Below are positions 10,284-20,463 of a DNA stretch of 64,000 nucleotides, in pieces. A program made the position numbers and the translations under genes. This DNA is from Phycisphaerae bacterium. Its GTDB lineage: Bacteria; Planctomycetota; Phycisphaerae; UBA1845. Under the pieces are notes generated by a model. That model saw nothing but the letters and a program-made list of their open reading frames with translations. It made no database searches and was not told the DNA's origin. Location of the stretch: contig JAJDDW010000013.1 in the NCBI GenBank assembly GCA_029260115.1, positions 1-64,000 of the forward strand. The letters are read 5' to 3'. Within the stretch, counting starts at the first letter, position 1; every line of letters starts with the position of its first letter.

Positions 10284-11933
10284 TCACGGAACCATGCTGA
10301 TCGCGCTGGTTACATGCGCGAGCACCAGGTCCAACGTGCCGTTGGTAAAGTTAAACACTGTTTGCATGGGAAAAATGCCCAGTACCAAAGCCAGCAACGC
10401 CAAGGGAGCGAGAATGAAAACCTCTCGACTGCTGACATCCGAGTAGCCTGCGTACTCTTCTTTTTCCTTACCAAGATAGACACGACGGATGAGCCACAGA
10501 ATATATCCCGCAGTGAGAATTACACTCGCCGCTGAAATAATAGCCAGTGTATACGCCCAGGGATATTTTGATCCTGCATCAAACGTGCCTAGTAGAACCC
10601 ATATTTCACCAATGAATCCGCACATGCCAGGAAGGCCCAACGCCGCGAAAAAACCAATCGTCGCCATCGTGCCATACTTGGGCATGGTCAACCAAAGCCC
10701 GCCGAAGCGATTGATCTCACGATGATGGGCACGGTCGTAAATTACGCCAACCAAAAAGAAGCACATCGGTGAGCTAATCCCGTGGGCAATCATCTGGAAC
10801 ATCGCCCCCTGAAATCCAGCCTTGGTCATCACTGCAATGCCCAGCAGCACGAAACCCATATGAGATATCGAGCTGTAAGCCACGAGCTTCTTAAAGTCGC
10901 TTTGAGCCATCGCGCATAACGCGCCATAAATTATGCTAACCACACCAATGACGGCTAGCGTAAACGCCCAAAACTCTGCGCCTGTTGGGAAAATCGGATA
11001 ACATAATCGCAAGAATCCGTATCCACCCATTTTCAATAGCACTCCGGCTAGGATCATGCTGATCGGCGTCGGGGCCTGAACGTGGGCATCGGGAAGCCAA
11101 GTGTGAAACGGAACGATTGGTAGCTTAATCGCGAAACCAATGAATAGAAAAACGAACATCAAAGGGGCGAATTTAAGACTAAGAAAAGTTGTTCCTTCGC
11201 TAGCAAAATAAGATTGTATAGTCTTGTTGGTCGCAAGCTCTATGAGATCGAACGTCCCGTGCGTCAGTGTGACATCAGATTGATACGCACTGGCTACTTC
11301 ACCACCAGCTTGGGTGATGGCGTCGCCGCTGTAGAAGTACATCGCGACCAGTGCGATCAGCATGAGTACCGAGCCAGCTAAGGTGAATAGGAAAAACTTA
11401 ATCGCGGCATATTCACGTCGCTCGCCGCCCCACACACCAATAAGAAAATACATCGGCAGCAGCATGACTTCCCAGAAAATGTAGAACAAGAAGAAATCTA
11501 GCGCGACGAACACGCCCAGCATGCCGGTTTCCAACAACAAAAACAAAATGAAGTAGGCCCGAATACCTTTGCCAATCTTCCACCGCTCCATGTTCCAACT
11601 GGCTAGGCAAGACAAAAAACTTACCAGGGTAGTCAATATAAGCAGCGGAAAGCCCAGCCCATCAATACCGAGGAAAAATTCAATGTTGATGCTCTCGCTT
11701 GTAATCCATGGCAAGCGTATCACATGGTGCAGCGCGCCGTAGGTACTGCCAAAAACCTCCGCGCTCGTACTGCCGGCCTCGCTACCAAAGTACATGCCAA
11801 ACAGCGTCAATGAAAAGAGGAAAGTTACGAGCGATGTCAGAACCGCTATACTGCGGATCAAAGGTTTGGGCGCAATCAAACAAAGCAGTGCGCCAATCGC
11901 GGGAAGAAATACTATAATCGTTAAAGTGTTCAT
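10284..11933 (-). CDS. nuoM: NADH-quinone oxidoreductase subunit M
   Basis: FAIKLPIVPFHTWLPDAHVQAPTPISMILAGVLLKMGGYG, KKLVAYSSISHMGFV. Confidence 0.95.
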   Translation of the reverse strand: MNTLTIIVFLPAIGALLCLIAPKPLIRSIAVLTSLVTFLFSLTLFGMYFGSEAGSTSAEVFGSTYGALHHVIRLPWITSESINIEFFLGIDGLGFPLLILTTLVSFLSCLASWNMERWKIGKGIRAYFILFLLLETGMLGVFVALDFFLFYIFWEVMLLPMYFLIGVWGGERREYAAIKFFLFTLAGSVLMLIALVAMYFYSGDAITQAGGEVASAYQSDVTLTHGTFDLIELATNKTIQSYFASEGTTFLSLKFAPLMFVFLFIGFAIKLPIVPFHTWLPDAHVQAPTPISMILAGVLLKMGGYGFLRLCYPIFPTGAEFWAFTLAVIGVVSIIYGALCAMAQSDFKKLVAYSSISHMGFVLLGIAVMTKAGFQGAMFQMIAHGISSPMCFFLVGVIYDRAHHREINRFGGLWLTMPKYGTMATIGFFAALGLPGMCGFIGEIWVLLGTFDAGSKYPWAYTLAIISAASVILTAGYILWLIRRVYLGKEKEEYAGYSDVSSREVFILAPLALLALVLGIFPMQTVFNFTNGTLDLVLAHVTSAISMVP

Positions 11934-12074
11934 CGCTATATCGATTCTGTTAAGCTAATCAATTCCACCTATCGCTACGAGCACCATCCACGCGGTTACA
12001 CGCTCGCAGGTTTCGCCATTTCGCACGCAGATAACGCCGGTGTCATCCGCACAGGCCGTTCATTCAACAAACGA

Positions 12075-14483
12075 TCATGGGGTCAACATCGCCACCGACT
12101 GATCCGGTGACGCCACGCCCCAATACAACAGCATAAGCACCACGGCAACAGTCGCGCCGCCTGCTGCGAATAATACATAATTTCGTATACGTCCGGTCTG
12201 CGGACGGCGCACCGCCTCGCCAATATCGATTGCGGTGTCGGCCATGCCGTTGTACATACCGTCAACGCATTGCGTATCGATGATCAACCCCGAAAACGCA
12301 GCCAACCGCTCGGTCAGCTTAGCCAGGGTGAGATACGTCATGTCTATGACCCACGTATCAATGAACCGCGCGATATGCGCGATACACATGCAACCCTTGA
12401 CCCACACCAAATGATATAATTCGTCGATGTAATACTTATTTTCAAGCACGGTATGTACTTGCTGAATGCCAATGGTACCTTTAATCCGGGCTGCGATGTT
12501 CAACCCTCTACCATAGATCAATATGGCGATGACGAAGCCGACGACAAAAGACCCGCCAACACCGGTGATAAGCCAATGGTGAGCCGCTGTAATCGCCAGG
12601 CTATGCACATGACCATCCGTAGCCAAGACCATCGGTGCGATCGTCGCAGCCGTCGCGGCATCGGAAATCAAATCGCGGAATAGGAAATAACTCGCTACGA
12701 AAGTGCCAACAGCCAAGACGACCAACGGCAGGAACATCATCGGTGATTCGTGGGCGTGATCGTGTACATGCTCATCACGAGGCTTGCCCATAAAAGTCAT
12801 CCACCAACAACGCATCATATAAAACGGAGTTATATAAGCCGTAAACAAAGCAAGATAAAACATCCACTTAGGCATCGCAGGTACGCGAGAGAAAACCCCC
12901 GCACGACCGTGAGCGTCTTCACCATGAGCCGTGGACTTCAGCCCGCGCGGACTCTCGGAAGCAGTATGACCTTCACCGTGTAGAGATGCCGCATGACTGT
13001 CACCATGTTGCGGATCAGATGCAAGAACAATTTGCTTCTCACCATCAATCGCGCCGTGCGAGGAACCGTCATTAGCATCAATCGCCGGAACAGCTAACGC
13101 ATGATGCTCCCCGTGCTCCGCTTCATGGCGAGAATAGTCAGTCCAATCAAAAGCCCTTACCCAAGCGACAGCCAGGATTTCATCTTTACTAAAGAAACCG
13201 CCCAAGCCGATGTTTGTGCCGGGAATGCCGAAGCCTGAGATAGCCAGTACCCCCACCAGAAACGTCAGCCCGGTAACGGGCATCTTCTTCATCAGCCCGC
13301 CCATCTTTCTCATGTCCTGCTCATGGTGACATCCTTCGATCACCTGTCCCGAGCCAAGGAACATCATCGCCTTGAAAAACGCATGCGTGATGAGATGGAA
13401 CAACGCCGCGATCCACGCGCCACAACCTAGGCCGAAAATCATATAACCAAGTTGCGAAAGCGTTGAATACGCCAGACATTTCTTGATGTCCGTCTGCACC
13501 ATGGCGATCAGGGCCATAAGCGTCAACGTAATACAGCCAATCGCCGCCACGAACATCAACGCTTCAGGTGTCATGAGTCTAAACACGCGAGCCACCAGAT
13601 AAACCCCAGCCGCGACCATGGTAGCCGCGTGAATCAACGCGCTAACCGGAGTCGGGCCAGCCATGGCGTCTGGTAGCCAAACATGTAGCGGAAACTGAGC
13701 GGATTTACCCATCGCCCCACAAAACAACCCGACACCCATGATGGTAGCTAGTGACCAGCCGAACATGGTAAATGAGCTAGCGAAAATACCCGTTCCAGCC
13801 GCGTACTGCTCCGCGAAGATACGGGCGGCATCGTCAAGATCGAGCGTACCAAGCTGAAAATAAACCAACATCAAACCAATAATAAAGCCGAAGTCGCCAA
13901 CGCGGTTGGTGATGAACGCTTTCATCTGGGCATATTGCGGCACACGTTCGTGGAAGTAGAACCCAATCAGCAGATAGCTACACAAGCCCACGAGTTCCCA
14001 GAATATAAACAAGAACAACAAATTAGAACTGAGTACCAGCCCCAACATGCTAAAGGCGAATAGTGACAGGTATGCGAAGAAGCGGTGGTACTTACTCTTA
14101 CCATCCACCTCGTCACTATGTCCCGACATATACCCAACACTAAATACGAAAATCCAAAACGCGATGAACGCGACCATGAAATACATCGCGATAGTCAGCG
14201 AATCGAGTTTGACGCCAACCAGAATCGGCACCGTCCCTAAATTAGCCCAGTGATACCTGAAAGCATGTTCAGCCAACATCGCACGACTAGCCGCGTCTTC
14301 ACCCAGCCAGCACATCAGCACGTAAGAAGCCAACAGCAGCGGTACGCCCATACCAAAGGCCACGCCAAACCAACCCGCTAACGGCTTCCCCAGCTTAGGC
14401 CCAATGAAAACCAATAGCCAAAAGCTTATGAACGGCGAAAGTACGCCCAAAGCCAACAAGATTTCGTATGTGTGTCCGTTCAT
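12075..14483 (-). CDS. nuoL: NADH-quinone oxidoreductase subunit L with His-rich loop insertion
   Basis: GKSAQFPLHVWLPDAMAGPTPVSALIHAATMVAAGVYLVAR; 802 aa; His-rich hydrophilic insert of about 100 aa. Confidence 0.94.
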   Translation of the reverse strand: MNGHTYEILLALGVLSPFISFWLLVFIGPKLGKPLAGWFGVAFGMGVPLLLASYVLMCWLGEDAASRAMLAEHAFRYHWANLGTVPILVGVKLDSLTIAMYFMVAFIAFWIFVFSVGYMSGHSDEVDGKSKYHRFFAYLSLFAFSMLGLVLSSNLLFLFIFWELVGLCSYLLIGFYFHERVPQYAQMKAFITNRVGDFGFIIGLMLVYFQLGTLDLDDAARIFAEQYAAGTGIFASSFTMFGWSLATIMGVGLFCGAMGKSAQFPLHVWLPDAMAGPTPVSALIHAATMVAAGVYLVARVFRLMTPEALMFVAAIGCITLTLMALIAMVQTDIKKCLAYSTLSQLGYMIFGLGCGAWIAALFHLITHAFFKAMMFLGSGQVIEGCHHEQDMRKMGGLMKKMPVTGLTFLVGVLAISGFGIPGTNIGLGGFFSKDEILAVAWVRAFDWTDYSRHEAEHGEHHALAVPAIDANDGSSHGAIDGEKQIVLASDPQHGDSHAASLHGEGHTASESPRGLKSTAHGEDAHGRAGVFSRVPAMPKWMFYLALFTAYITPFYMMRCWWMTFMGKPRDEHVHDHAHESPMMFLPLVVLAVGTFVASYFLFRDLISDAATAATIAPMVLATDGHVHSLAITAAHHWLITGVGGSFVVGFVIAILIYGRGLNIAARIKGTIGIQQVHTVLENKYYIDELYHLVWVKGCMCIAHIARFIDTWVIDMTYLTLAKLTERLAAFSGLIIDTQCVDGMYNGMADTAIDIGEAVRRPQTGRIRNYVLFAAGGATVAVVLMLLYWGVASPDQSVAMLTP
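12926..12954. repeat. REP-like palindrome inside nuoL
   Basis: GAGCCGTGGACTTCAGCCCGCGCGGACTC; compare GAGCCGCGGGTTTCAACCCGCGCGGACTC at 17248. Confidence 0.8.
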
Positions 14484-14523
14484 AAACAGTTTTCAGTTAC
14501 GTCATAAATTACGGTAACAAATC

Positions 14524-14862
14524 TTAACCCCGCAACTGCGAAGCTGCGTCTACATCTACCGTGGAAAGATTCTTATATACATTAATACAAATACCCACAG
14601 CCAAGGCGGTTTCCGCTGCGGCTAATACGATCAGAAAAATAGCGACCACCTGCCCGTCCAACCTGCCCGGGCCCATATACCGATCAAAAGCCACCAGATT
14701 GATACCCGTACTATTGAGCACCAGCTCCACACCAATCAATATCCCAATCGCATTACGCTTGGTAGTCATGGTGAAAATACCGCAACAAAACAGTACGGCT
14801 GCGACTACCAAATAGTGGGTAAGACCTATATGCTCCATCGTTCTACTTATCCTGTCGCGCAA
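14524..14862 (-). CDS. nuoK: NADH-quinone oxidoreductase subunit K
   Basis: HYLVVAAVLFCCGIFTMTTKRNAIGILIGVELVLNSTGINLVAF, AAAETALAVGI. Confidence 0.94.
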   Translation of the reverse strand: MRDRISRTMEHIGLTHYLVVAAVLFCCGIFTMTTKRNAIGILIGVELVLNSTGINLVAFDRYMGPGRLDGQVVAIFLIVLAAAETALAVGICINVYKNLSTVDVDAASQLRG

Positions 14863-15478
14863 GGTGAGCCGCGCCTACCATGACAATCATCAATAGCACC
14901 CCAGCCAGCTCAAACGGCACTAAGTACGTCGTGAGCAACGAATGACCAAGCGCCGACATCGCAGTCCCAGCCACAGCCGAATCTGTCGTAGCCCAATGGG
15001 CGCGCGTGAGTAACAAACTTAGGCAAGCAAACAGCGTACCGCTAACAACCGTGGCTCCGAAAACCTCAATCTTTCGAGCTTCAAACCTCGCCCATGGCGA
15101 TTTACTTGTGAGCATGACACCAAACACCAGCAGAATTAGCGTACCGCCGGCGTAAACAATTAATTGGATAGCCGCGATGAAATTCGCTGCTAGCAAAAAG
15201 TATAACAACGCAACCGATCCCAACGCGCCAAAAAGCCACACCGCCATACGTACGATGTTTCTGCTATAGCAAACACCCAACGCCGAAACACAAGCAGCCG
15301 CAGCTGCAATATAAAACAGCAGCACTTCCAACCAACCGCCTGAAGCAGCCGCTTGAGTTACACCTGAATGATCGGCGCCACTCCCAGCGGCGTCACTGGC
15401 CAGCGACGCGGTGCTTAATGCGACAACGCCCAGTGCTGCGAGAACAATCGTGTGAAAGCGAGATCGAAACATATACAT
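14843..15478 (-). CDS. nuoJ: NADH-quinone oxidoreductase subunit J with N-terminal signal-like extension
   Basis: NFIAAIQLIVYAGGTLILLVFGVML; start moved to MYMFRSRF because the longer ORF overlaps nuoH. Confidence 0.85.
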   Translation of the reverse strand: MYMFRSRFHTIVLAALGVVALSTASLASDAAGSGADHSGVTQAAASGGWLEVLLFYIAAAAACVSALGVCYSRNIVRMAVWLFGALGSVALLYFLLAANFIAAIQLIVYAGGTLILLVFGVMLTSKSPWARFEARKIEVFGATVVSGTLFACLSLLLTRAHWATTDSAVAGTAMSALGHSLLTTYLVPFELAGVLLMIVMVGAAHLARQDK

Positions 15479-15494
15479 CCAATGACCTAACAAG

Positions 15495-17174
15495 CTACGA
15501 AGCAGGTAACGCCTCGACAGCCAAGTTGCCGACCATACGACGGCGATGATAAAAACCGAAAGCAGCAATAGCCGGGAACCCTAGCAAGAATATAAAACCG
15601 CCAATACCCAACACCCAATTCACAATATCTGAGAACAAATGCCATCCCGCATTGTCTGAAGTCTGTGCCCACGTCCACAACGTGACGCCCAAGAGCAATA
15701 GCATAGTCAACGGCAGCAGCACTTGAATACAGGCATACAACACCTGGTCAATACGAATACGGGGTAGCGTCCATCGAAGCCAAATCTGTACATAGAGCAG
15801 GAATAACGCCTTAACGAAAAGCCAAACCGGGCTGTTAAACAACAAGCCGATAATACCGCGAGTTGCTACATTATCGCCAAGCAAATCCGTCACATGTACC
15901 GACCACGCCGCAGGCAAAGGCGAATGCCAGCCACCCAAAAACAAGATCACCGCAAGTGCACAAACCACGAACATCGCGGCATATTCAGCAAAGAAAAATA
16001 ACGACCAACGAAAGCCAGAGTATTCCGTCACGAAGCCCGCTACCAGCTCACTTTCCGCTTCGGGAAGATCAAAGGGGGCACGCTTGCAACTGGCTAGCGA
16101 AGCCATGTAATAGCAGATGAAAGCTACGAAACAAAATGGATTCGTAAAAACCAACCAAGAGAACCAACCGCCCGATTGGGAATCGCCGATGGTCTGCAAG
16201 CTCAAAGACCCCACGCATATCACCGGAATGAGCAAGGCTATGCCCATCGGAATCTCATACGACACCATCTGGACCGCTTCACGCATCGCGCCATAGACAC
16301 TCCACTTATTATTCGATGCCCACCCAGCCAAAATGACCGCGAGCACTTCAATGCCCAGCATTCCCAACACAAAAACCAAGGCGACATCCAACTCACGGAA
16401 CACGTAAGTCATGCCAAATGGCAAGCCAACAAAGGCTAGCATCGATGGAATAATGGCGAAATAGGGAGCTATGCGATAGAGCTTACTGTCTGCATCATCG
16501 GGAATCAGATCTTCTTTAAGAATGAGCTTGACACCATCCGCAAAAGATTGTGCCCAGCCATGCCACCCGCCAACACGCATCGGACCAAGTCGAGACTGAA
16601 TGCGACCAGCGACTTTACGCTCCCACCAAATCAGATAGACAGGGATGATATTAAAAAGACCAACTATCGCCCCCAAAGCGGTCAGGTCGCGAATCAAAGG
16701 AAATTGCAAAGGCCAAAGCGTGATGACGATCCACGATGGAAGCCAACCAATAGCTGACTGCATTTCTCCCACCGTCAGCGAAGCCCCAAACCAAGACATC
16801 ACAGCCGGATCATTTGCAGTGTTAGCTACTAAGTCAACGCTGATCCACGTGAACAGCATGTTGACCAACCACACGCCGAATCCCGCCGATAAGACCGCCC
16901 CGATGAAAATCACCAAAGCAAATCGAAAGAGCATTCGGCCAACCCCACGCCAGGTTTTAATAATGCCCGCGACGACCAGGGATAAGCAAGATCCCATGAT
17001 AAAGAAGACCACAAGCAGTGTGCCAAGAGGATGGCCATCGAGGAAAGATGATGTAACCCAGTTACAAGCAACGGCCAATGCAGCCAGTATGACAGCGAGA
17101 ATCACCGCCCGCGTTGCCACTGCGAACTGAGGCTTCTCTACATCAGGATTCCAAGGAAACGCAAATTGGGTCAC
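15495..17174 (-). CDS. nuoH: NADH-quinone oxidoreductase subunit H, extended form (559 aa)
   Basis: IWWERKVAGRIQSRLGPMRVG, ADGVKLILKEDLIP, PFDLPEAESELVAGFVTEYSG. Confidence 0.94.
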   Translation of the reverse strand: MTQFAFPWNPDVEKPQFAVATRAVILAVILAALAVACNWVTSSFLDGHPLGTLLVVFFIMGSCLSLVVAGIIKTWRGVGRMLFRFALVIFIGAVLSAGFGVWLVNMLFTWISVDLVANTANDPAVMSWFGASLTVGEMQSAIGWLPSWIVITLWPLQFPLIRDLTALGAIVGLFNIIPVYLIWWERKVAGRIQSRLGPMRVGGWHGWAQSFADGVKLILKEDLIPDDADSKLYRIAPYFAIIPSMLAFVGLPFGMTYVFRELDVALVFVLGMLGIEVLAVILAGWASNNKWSVYGAMREAVQMVSYEIPMGIALLIPVICVGSLSLQTIGDSQSGGWFSWLVFTNPFCFVAFICYYMASLASCKRAPFDLPEAESELVAGFVTEYSGFRWSLFFFAEYAAMFVVCALAVILFLGGWHSPLPAAWSVHVTDLLGDNVATRGIIGLLFNSPVWLFVKALFLLYVQIWLRWTLPRIRIDQVLYACIQVLLPLTMLLLLGVTLWTWAQTSDNAGWHLFSDIVNWVLGIGGFIFLLGFPAIAAFGFYHRRRMVGNLAVEALPAS

Positions 17175-17207
17175 GAAGCTGCTACTCCAAGCAATACTTT
17201 TTATAAC

Positions 17208-17276
17208 GAGCCGCAGGCTTCAGCCCGCGCGGTCTTTAATTCTTCATGAGCCGCGGGTTTCAACCCGCGCGGACTC
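17208..17276. repeat. two tandem REP-like palindromes (nuoD-nuoH gap)
   Basis: GAGCCGCAGGCTTCAGCCCGCGCGGTCT and GAGCCGCGGGTTTCAACCCGCGCGGACTC. Confidence 0.88.
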
Positions 17277-17388
17277 ACAAAGCCAATATGGCTTTCGCAC
17301 GGCTAGTTGCCATCCAACAAGTTCGTTTTTTCATCCACCGCTGCAAAATCATAGTTACATCTAAGCGCGGCGCAAAGAGCGCCACCGT

Positions 17389-18588
17389 CTATCTATCAAC
17401 CTCGCCCATCACTACATCAATACTACCGACAATGGCAGGCACGTCCGCAAGCAACACATCCTGGCAAACTTTGGTTGTTATAGACAAATTGCAAAAACTA
17501 GGCCCACGAGCCTTAACCCGCGCCGGAATAGCCGAGCCATCACCGCGTACATAAAAACCAAGCTGCCCACGAGGATTTTCTACCTCGACATAAACCTCAT
17601 CATCGGGAAGTTTAATATTCTTAAGCTTTGGCGCTTCAGTTGGCCCTTCTGGTAGTCGGTCCATCGCCTGGCGAATAATCCGCACTGACTGCGTCATCTC
17701 CAACACGCGCACGTAATACCGACTCCAACAGTCGCCAACCACAACCCCAGCCGGTACGCCATTCACCCCAGCCGGGTACGCGATTGGCACCTCAAAATCA
17801 TACGTCTCATACCCATCATAAGGCTGAGTCTTTCGCAAATCCCACCGCAACCCACTGCCGCGTAGCATCGGGCCTGTTGCGCCATACGCAAGGCACTCGT
17901 CAATACTAATGATGCCTACGCGCGAAGTACGCTTCACGAAAATCTGATTAAAGCTAAGCAGGTTGTTGTAATCGTTGATCTTAGGCTCGAAGTAGTCCAA
18001 AAATTCGCGACATCGCTCAATCCAGCCTTCTGGCAAGTCGTCATGTACGCCGCCGACTGTGATTGCGCTATAAGTTAGCCGTGCACCGCATGCGGCTTCG
18101 AACATGTCGAGAATCATCTCTCGCTCTCGGAAGCAATACAAAAACGCCGTAAAAGCGCCCATGTCCAAACCATAGGTGCCCAATGAAACAAGATGAGATG
18201 CAATACGATTAAGTTCAGCTAAAATCACGCGAATGACCTGGGCGCGCGCGGGAACTTCAATTCCCGCCAGACGTTCAATAGCCAGGGCGAATCCTTGGTT
18301 ATTGTTCATCCCCGCCAGGTAGTCCATACGGTCGGTGTAGGGGATAAATTGGTATGGCTGAACATTCTCGCCAATTTTCTCCGCACATCGATGTAGATAA
18401 CCAATATGCGGAATCGCTTCGAGCACCATCTCGCCGTCTGTGCGCAATACTATACGCAACACTCCATGCGTAGATGGGTGTTGAGGCCCCATATTGATCA
18501 ACATCTCTTCGGTACGAAGGTCACCCTGCGTGCCACTGTCATGGTCGACCAATAGGTCCGGTTGAGATTCGAGAACTGTATCACTCAT
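17389..18588 (-). CDS. nuoD: NADH-quinone oxidoreductase subunit D
   Basis: NMGPQHPSTHGVLRIVLRTDGE, HIGYLHRCAEKIGE, IVGSIDVVMGEVDR C-terminus. Confidence 0.95.
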   Translation of the reverse strand: MSDTVLESQPDLLVDHDSGTQGDLRTEEMLINMGPQHPSTHGVLRIVLRTDGEMVLEAIPHIGYLHRCAEKIGENVQPYQFIPYTDRMDYLAGMNNNQGFALAIERLAGIEVPARAQVIRVILAELNRIASHLVSLGTYGLDMGAFTAFLYCFREREMILDMFEAACGARLTYSAITVGGVHDDLPEGWIERCREFLDYFEPKINDYNNLLSFNQIFVKRTSRVGIISIDECLAYGATGPMLRGSGLRWDLRKTQPYDGYETYDFEVPIAYPAGVNGVPAGVVVGDCWSRYYVRVLEMTQSVRIIRQAMDRLPEGPTEAPKLKNIKLPDDEVYVEVENPRGQLGFYVRGDGSAIPARVKARGPSFCNLSITTKVCQDVLLADVPAIVGSIDVVMGEVDR

Positions 18589-18616
18589 CGCGTTGGCGAT
18601 TCCTGTTTATCAATAA

Positions 18617-19150
18617 CTAATGTCGCGGGTTCGTCAGTTCAAATTCCGTCGTAGCTGGTATACCGTGATATTCCAAAGGAAACACATAATCTTTACGCAG
18701 TGGATGTCCCACCCAGTCGTCCGTACAAAGAATACGTCGCAGGTCTGGATGGTTCGAAAAGTGAATGCCCATGAGGTCAAACGCTTCTCGCTCATGCCAA
18801 TCCGCCGCAGCCCACACATGCGCGACAGACGGTATAACTGGGCTATTGCGATCAGTCACCACGCGCACCGCGATTTCAAACGTGTCCGTAATCAGCGTCT
18901 CCGGATCATCTGTCGGCACATGCATCAAGTCGTACACGCAGGCCAGTTTATCATCAGCCAATAAATCCAGCGCCGTGATCGACCGTAGCAAGTTCAATCG
19001 CAGTTTCGCATTTTCCAGCAAAAACAAAGCGACACCAGGCCAAGACGCCGGCTTAATCGTCACATGCGGATGTCCGCCATCGAAGGTCGTGCTTTCAACC
19101 GCATCGCCGAACTCAGTCGCCAGTAATTTGAATATATCTTCAGGTGCCAA
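18617..19150 (-). CDS. nuoC: NADH-quinone oxidoreductase subunit C
   Basis: [40 protein letters not shown]. Confidence 0.94.
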   Translation of the reverse strand: MAPEDIFKLLATEFGDAVESTTFDGGHPHVTIKPASWPGVALFLLENAKLRLNLLRSITALDLLADDKLACVYDLMHVPTDDPETLITDTFEIAVRVVTDRNSPVIPSVAHVWAAADWHEREAFDLMGIHFSNHPDLRRILCTDDWVGHPLRKDYVFPLEYHGIPATTEFELTNPRH

Positions 19151-19179
19151 AACAATGTCTCAAAAATTTATCTTATACC

Positions 19180-19247
19180 GAGCCGCGGGATTCAGCCCAC
19201 ACGGAGTTACTCATACCGAGCCGCGGGCTTTAGCCCGCGCGGAGTTA
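19180..19247. repeat. two tandem REP-like palindromes (nuoB-nuoC gap)
   Basis: GAGCCGCGGGATTCAGCCCACACGGAGTTAC and GAGCCGCGGGCTTTAGCCCGCGCGGAGTTAC. Confidence 0.88.
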
Positions 19248-19337
19248 CGATCCTAAATAGTGTTACCAATACCTAATGTTGCCATTCCAATAGTCGATCC
19301 GGCACACAACGCCAATCAATATCTCAACAACCGCTTC

Positions 19338-19856
19338 CTACGCCAACGCCGCTTCCTTCGCCTTAGTCATCACACTCTTGGTCCGACGTTGCGCACGAAT
19401 CTTATCTTGCAATCGCATTAGCCCTTCGATCAGTGCCTCCGGTCTCGGAGGACAGCCAGGCACATAAATATCTACCGGAACTACTAGGTCCACGCCCTTA
19501 ACCACATGGTAACCATGTTTGAAATAAGGCCCGCCACCAATCGTGCAAGCGCCCATAGCCATGACGAATTTAGGCTCTGGCATCTGGTTATACAAACGCT
19601 TGAGTCGGCTAGCCATCTTATACGTGACCGTACCAGCCACGATCATCAAATCAGACTGTCGCGGCGAAGCACGAAACGCACCAGCCCCAAAGCGGTCAAG
19701 ATCAAATCGAGAAGCACCCGCAGCCATCATCTCAATCGCGCAACAAGCTAGCCCAAACGTCATAGGCCAAACGCTATTGCTACGACCCCAATTGATCGCC
19801 CAATCGAGTGACGTCACAATGACGCCTTCTTCGAATCGATTCTCAATCCAACTCAT
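19338..19856 (-). CDS. nuoB: NADH-quinone oxidoreductase subunit B
   Basis: [37 protein letters not shown]. Confidence 0.95.
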   Translation of the reverse strand: MSWIENRFEEGVIVTSLDWAINWGRSNSVWPMTFGLACCAIEMMAAGASRFDLDRFGAGAFRASPRQSDLMIVAGTVTYKMASRLKRLYNQMPEPKFVMAMGACTIGGGPYFKHGYHVVKGVDLVVPVDIYVPGCPPRPEALIEGLMRLQDKIRAQRRTKSVMTKAKEAALA

Positions 19857-19893
19857 AATCTACTTCCATCAATCAAAACAGCCGCAGCCACTC

Positions 19894-20439
19894 CTACGCC
19901 GGCGTAGACCCTGCAGCCATCTCAACCTTATCTTTAAGCAGAGGCTTGTGCCGCTGCCCCGAACTCGCACGCACCCAGGTCAAATAACCCGACTTCCACT
20001 CGTAAGCGAAAGGGATAGCAATCAATAAGAAAAATACAATGAACGCCCAAAACGCCGGCGCCCCCATTTCCTTGAACACCACCGCCCAAGGCCAAAGCAG
20101 GGCGATCTCAACATCGAAAACGATGAACACTAACGCTACCGTATAAAACCGCAGGTCAAACTGTACCCAACTATCCCCGATCGCCGGCTCGCCGCATTCA
20201 TATGCTGTGCCCTTTTCAGGATGAAATAGCTTTGGCCGAACGACGCTACCCACAGTCAATCCGCCAAAAACAATCCCGAATCCAGCAGCCGTAAACATAA
20301 TAATGCCCAGTACCAACTCAAGGTTAGAGTTCGTATGCAGCGCCACATTGGTAGTCTCAGCCGAAGCTAAGATTGTGGTAGCTAGTGCTGTCATCTGATA
20401 AATCATCATGTTCGTATCTCGTTCACAAAGCGACGCCAT
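19894..20439 (-). CDS. nuoA: NADH-quinone oxidoreductase subunit A
   Basis: KGTAYECGEPAIGDSWVQFDLRFYTVALVFIVFDVEIALLWPWA; true start probably downstream of the first Met. Confidence 0.93.
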   Translation of the reverse strand: MASLCERDTNMMIYQMTALATTILASAETTNVALHTNSNLELVLGIIMFTAAGFGIVFGGLTVGSVVRPKLFHPEKGTAYECGEPAIGDSWVQFDLRFYTVALVFIVFDVEIALLWPWAVVFKEMGAPAFWAFIVFFLLIAIPFAYEWKSGYLTWVRASSGQRHKPLLKDKVEMAAGSTPA

Positions 20440-20463
20440 AGCGCCTGAGTAAAAACGTGCGGT

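Noticed and set aside
16645-17130. 161-aa plus-strand ORF antisense to nuoH
   Set aside because: Translation is Thr/Pro/Arg-rich, as expected from the antisense of hydrophobic codons.
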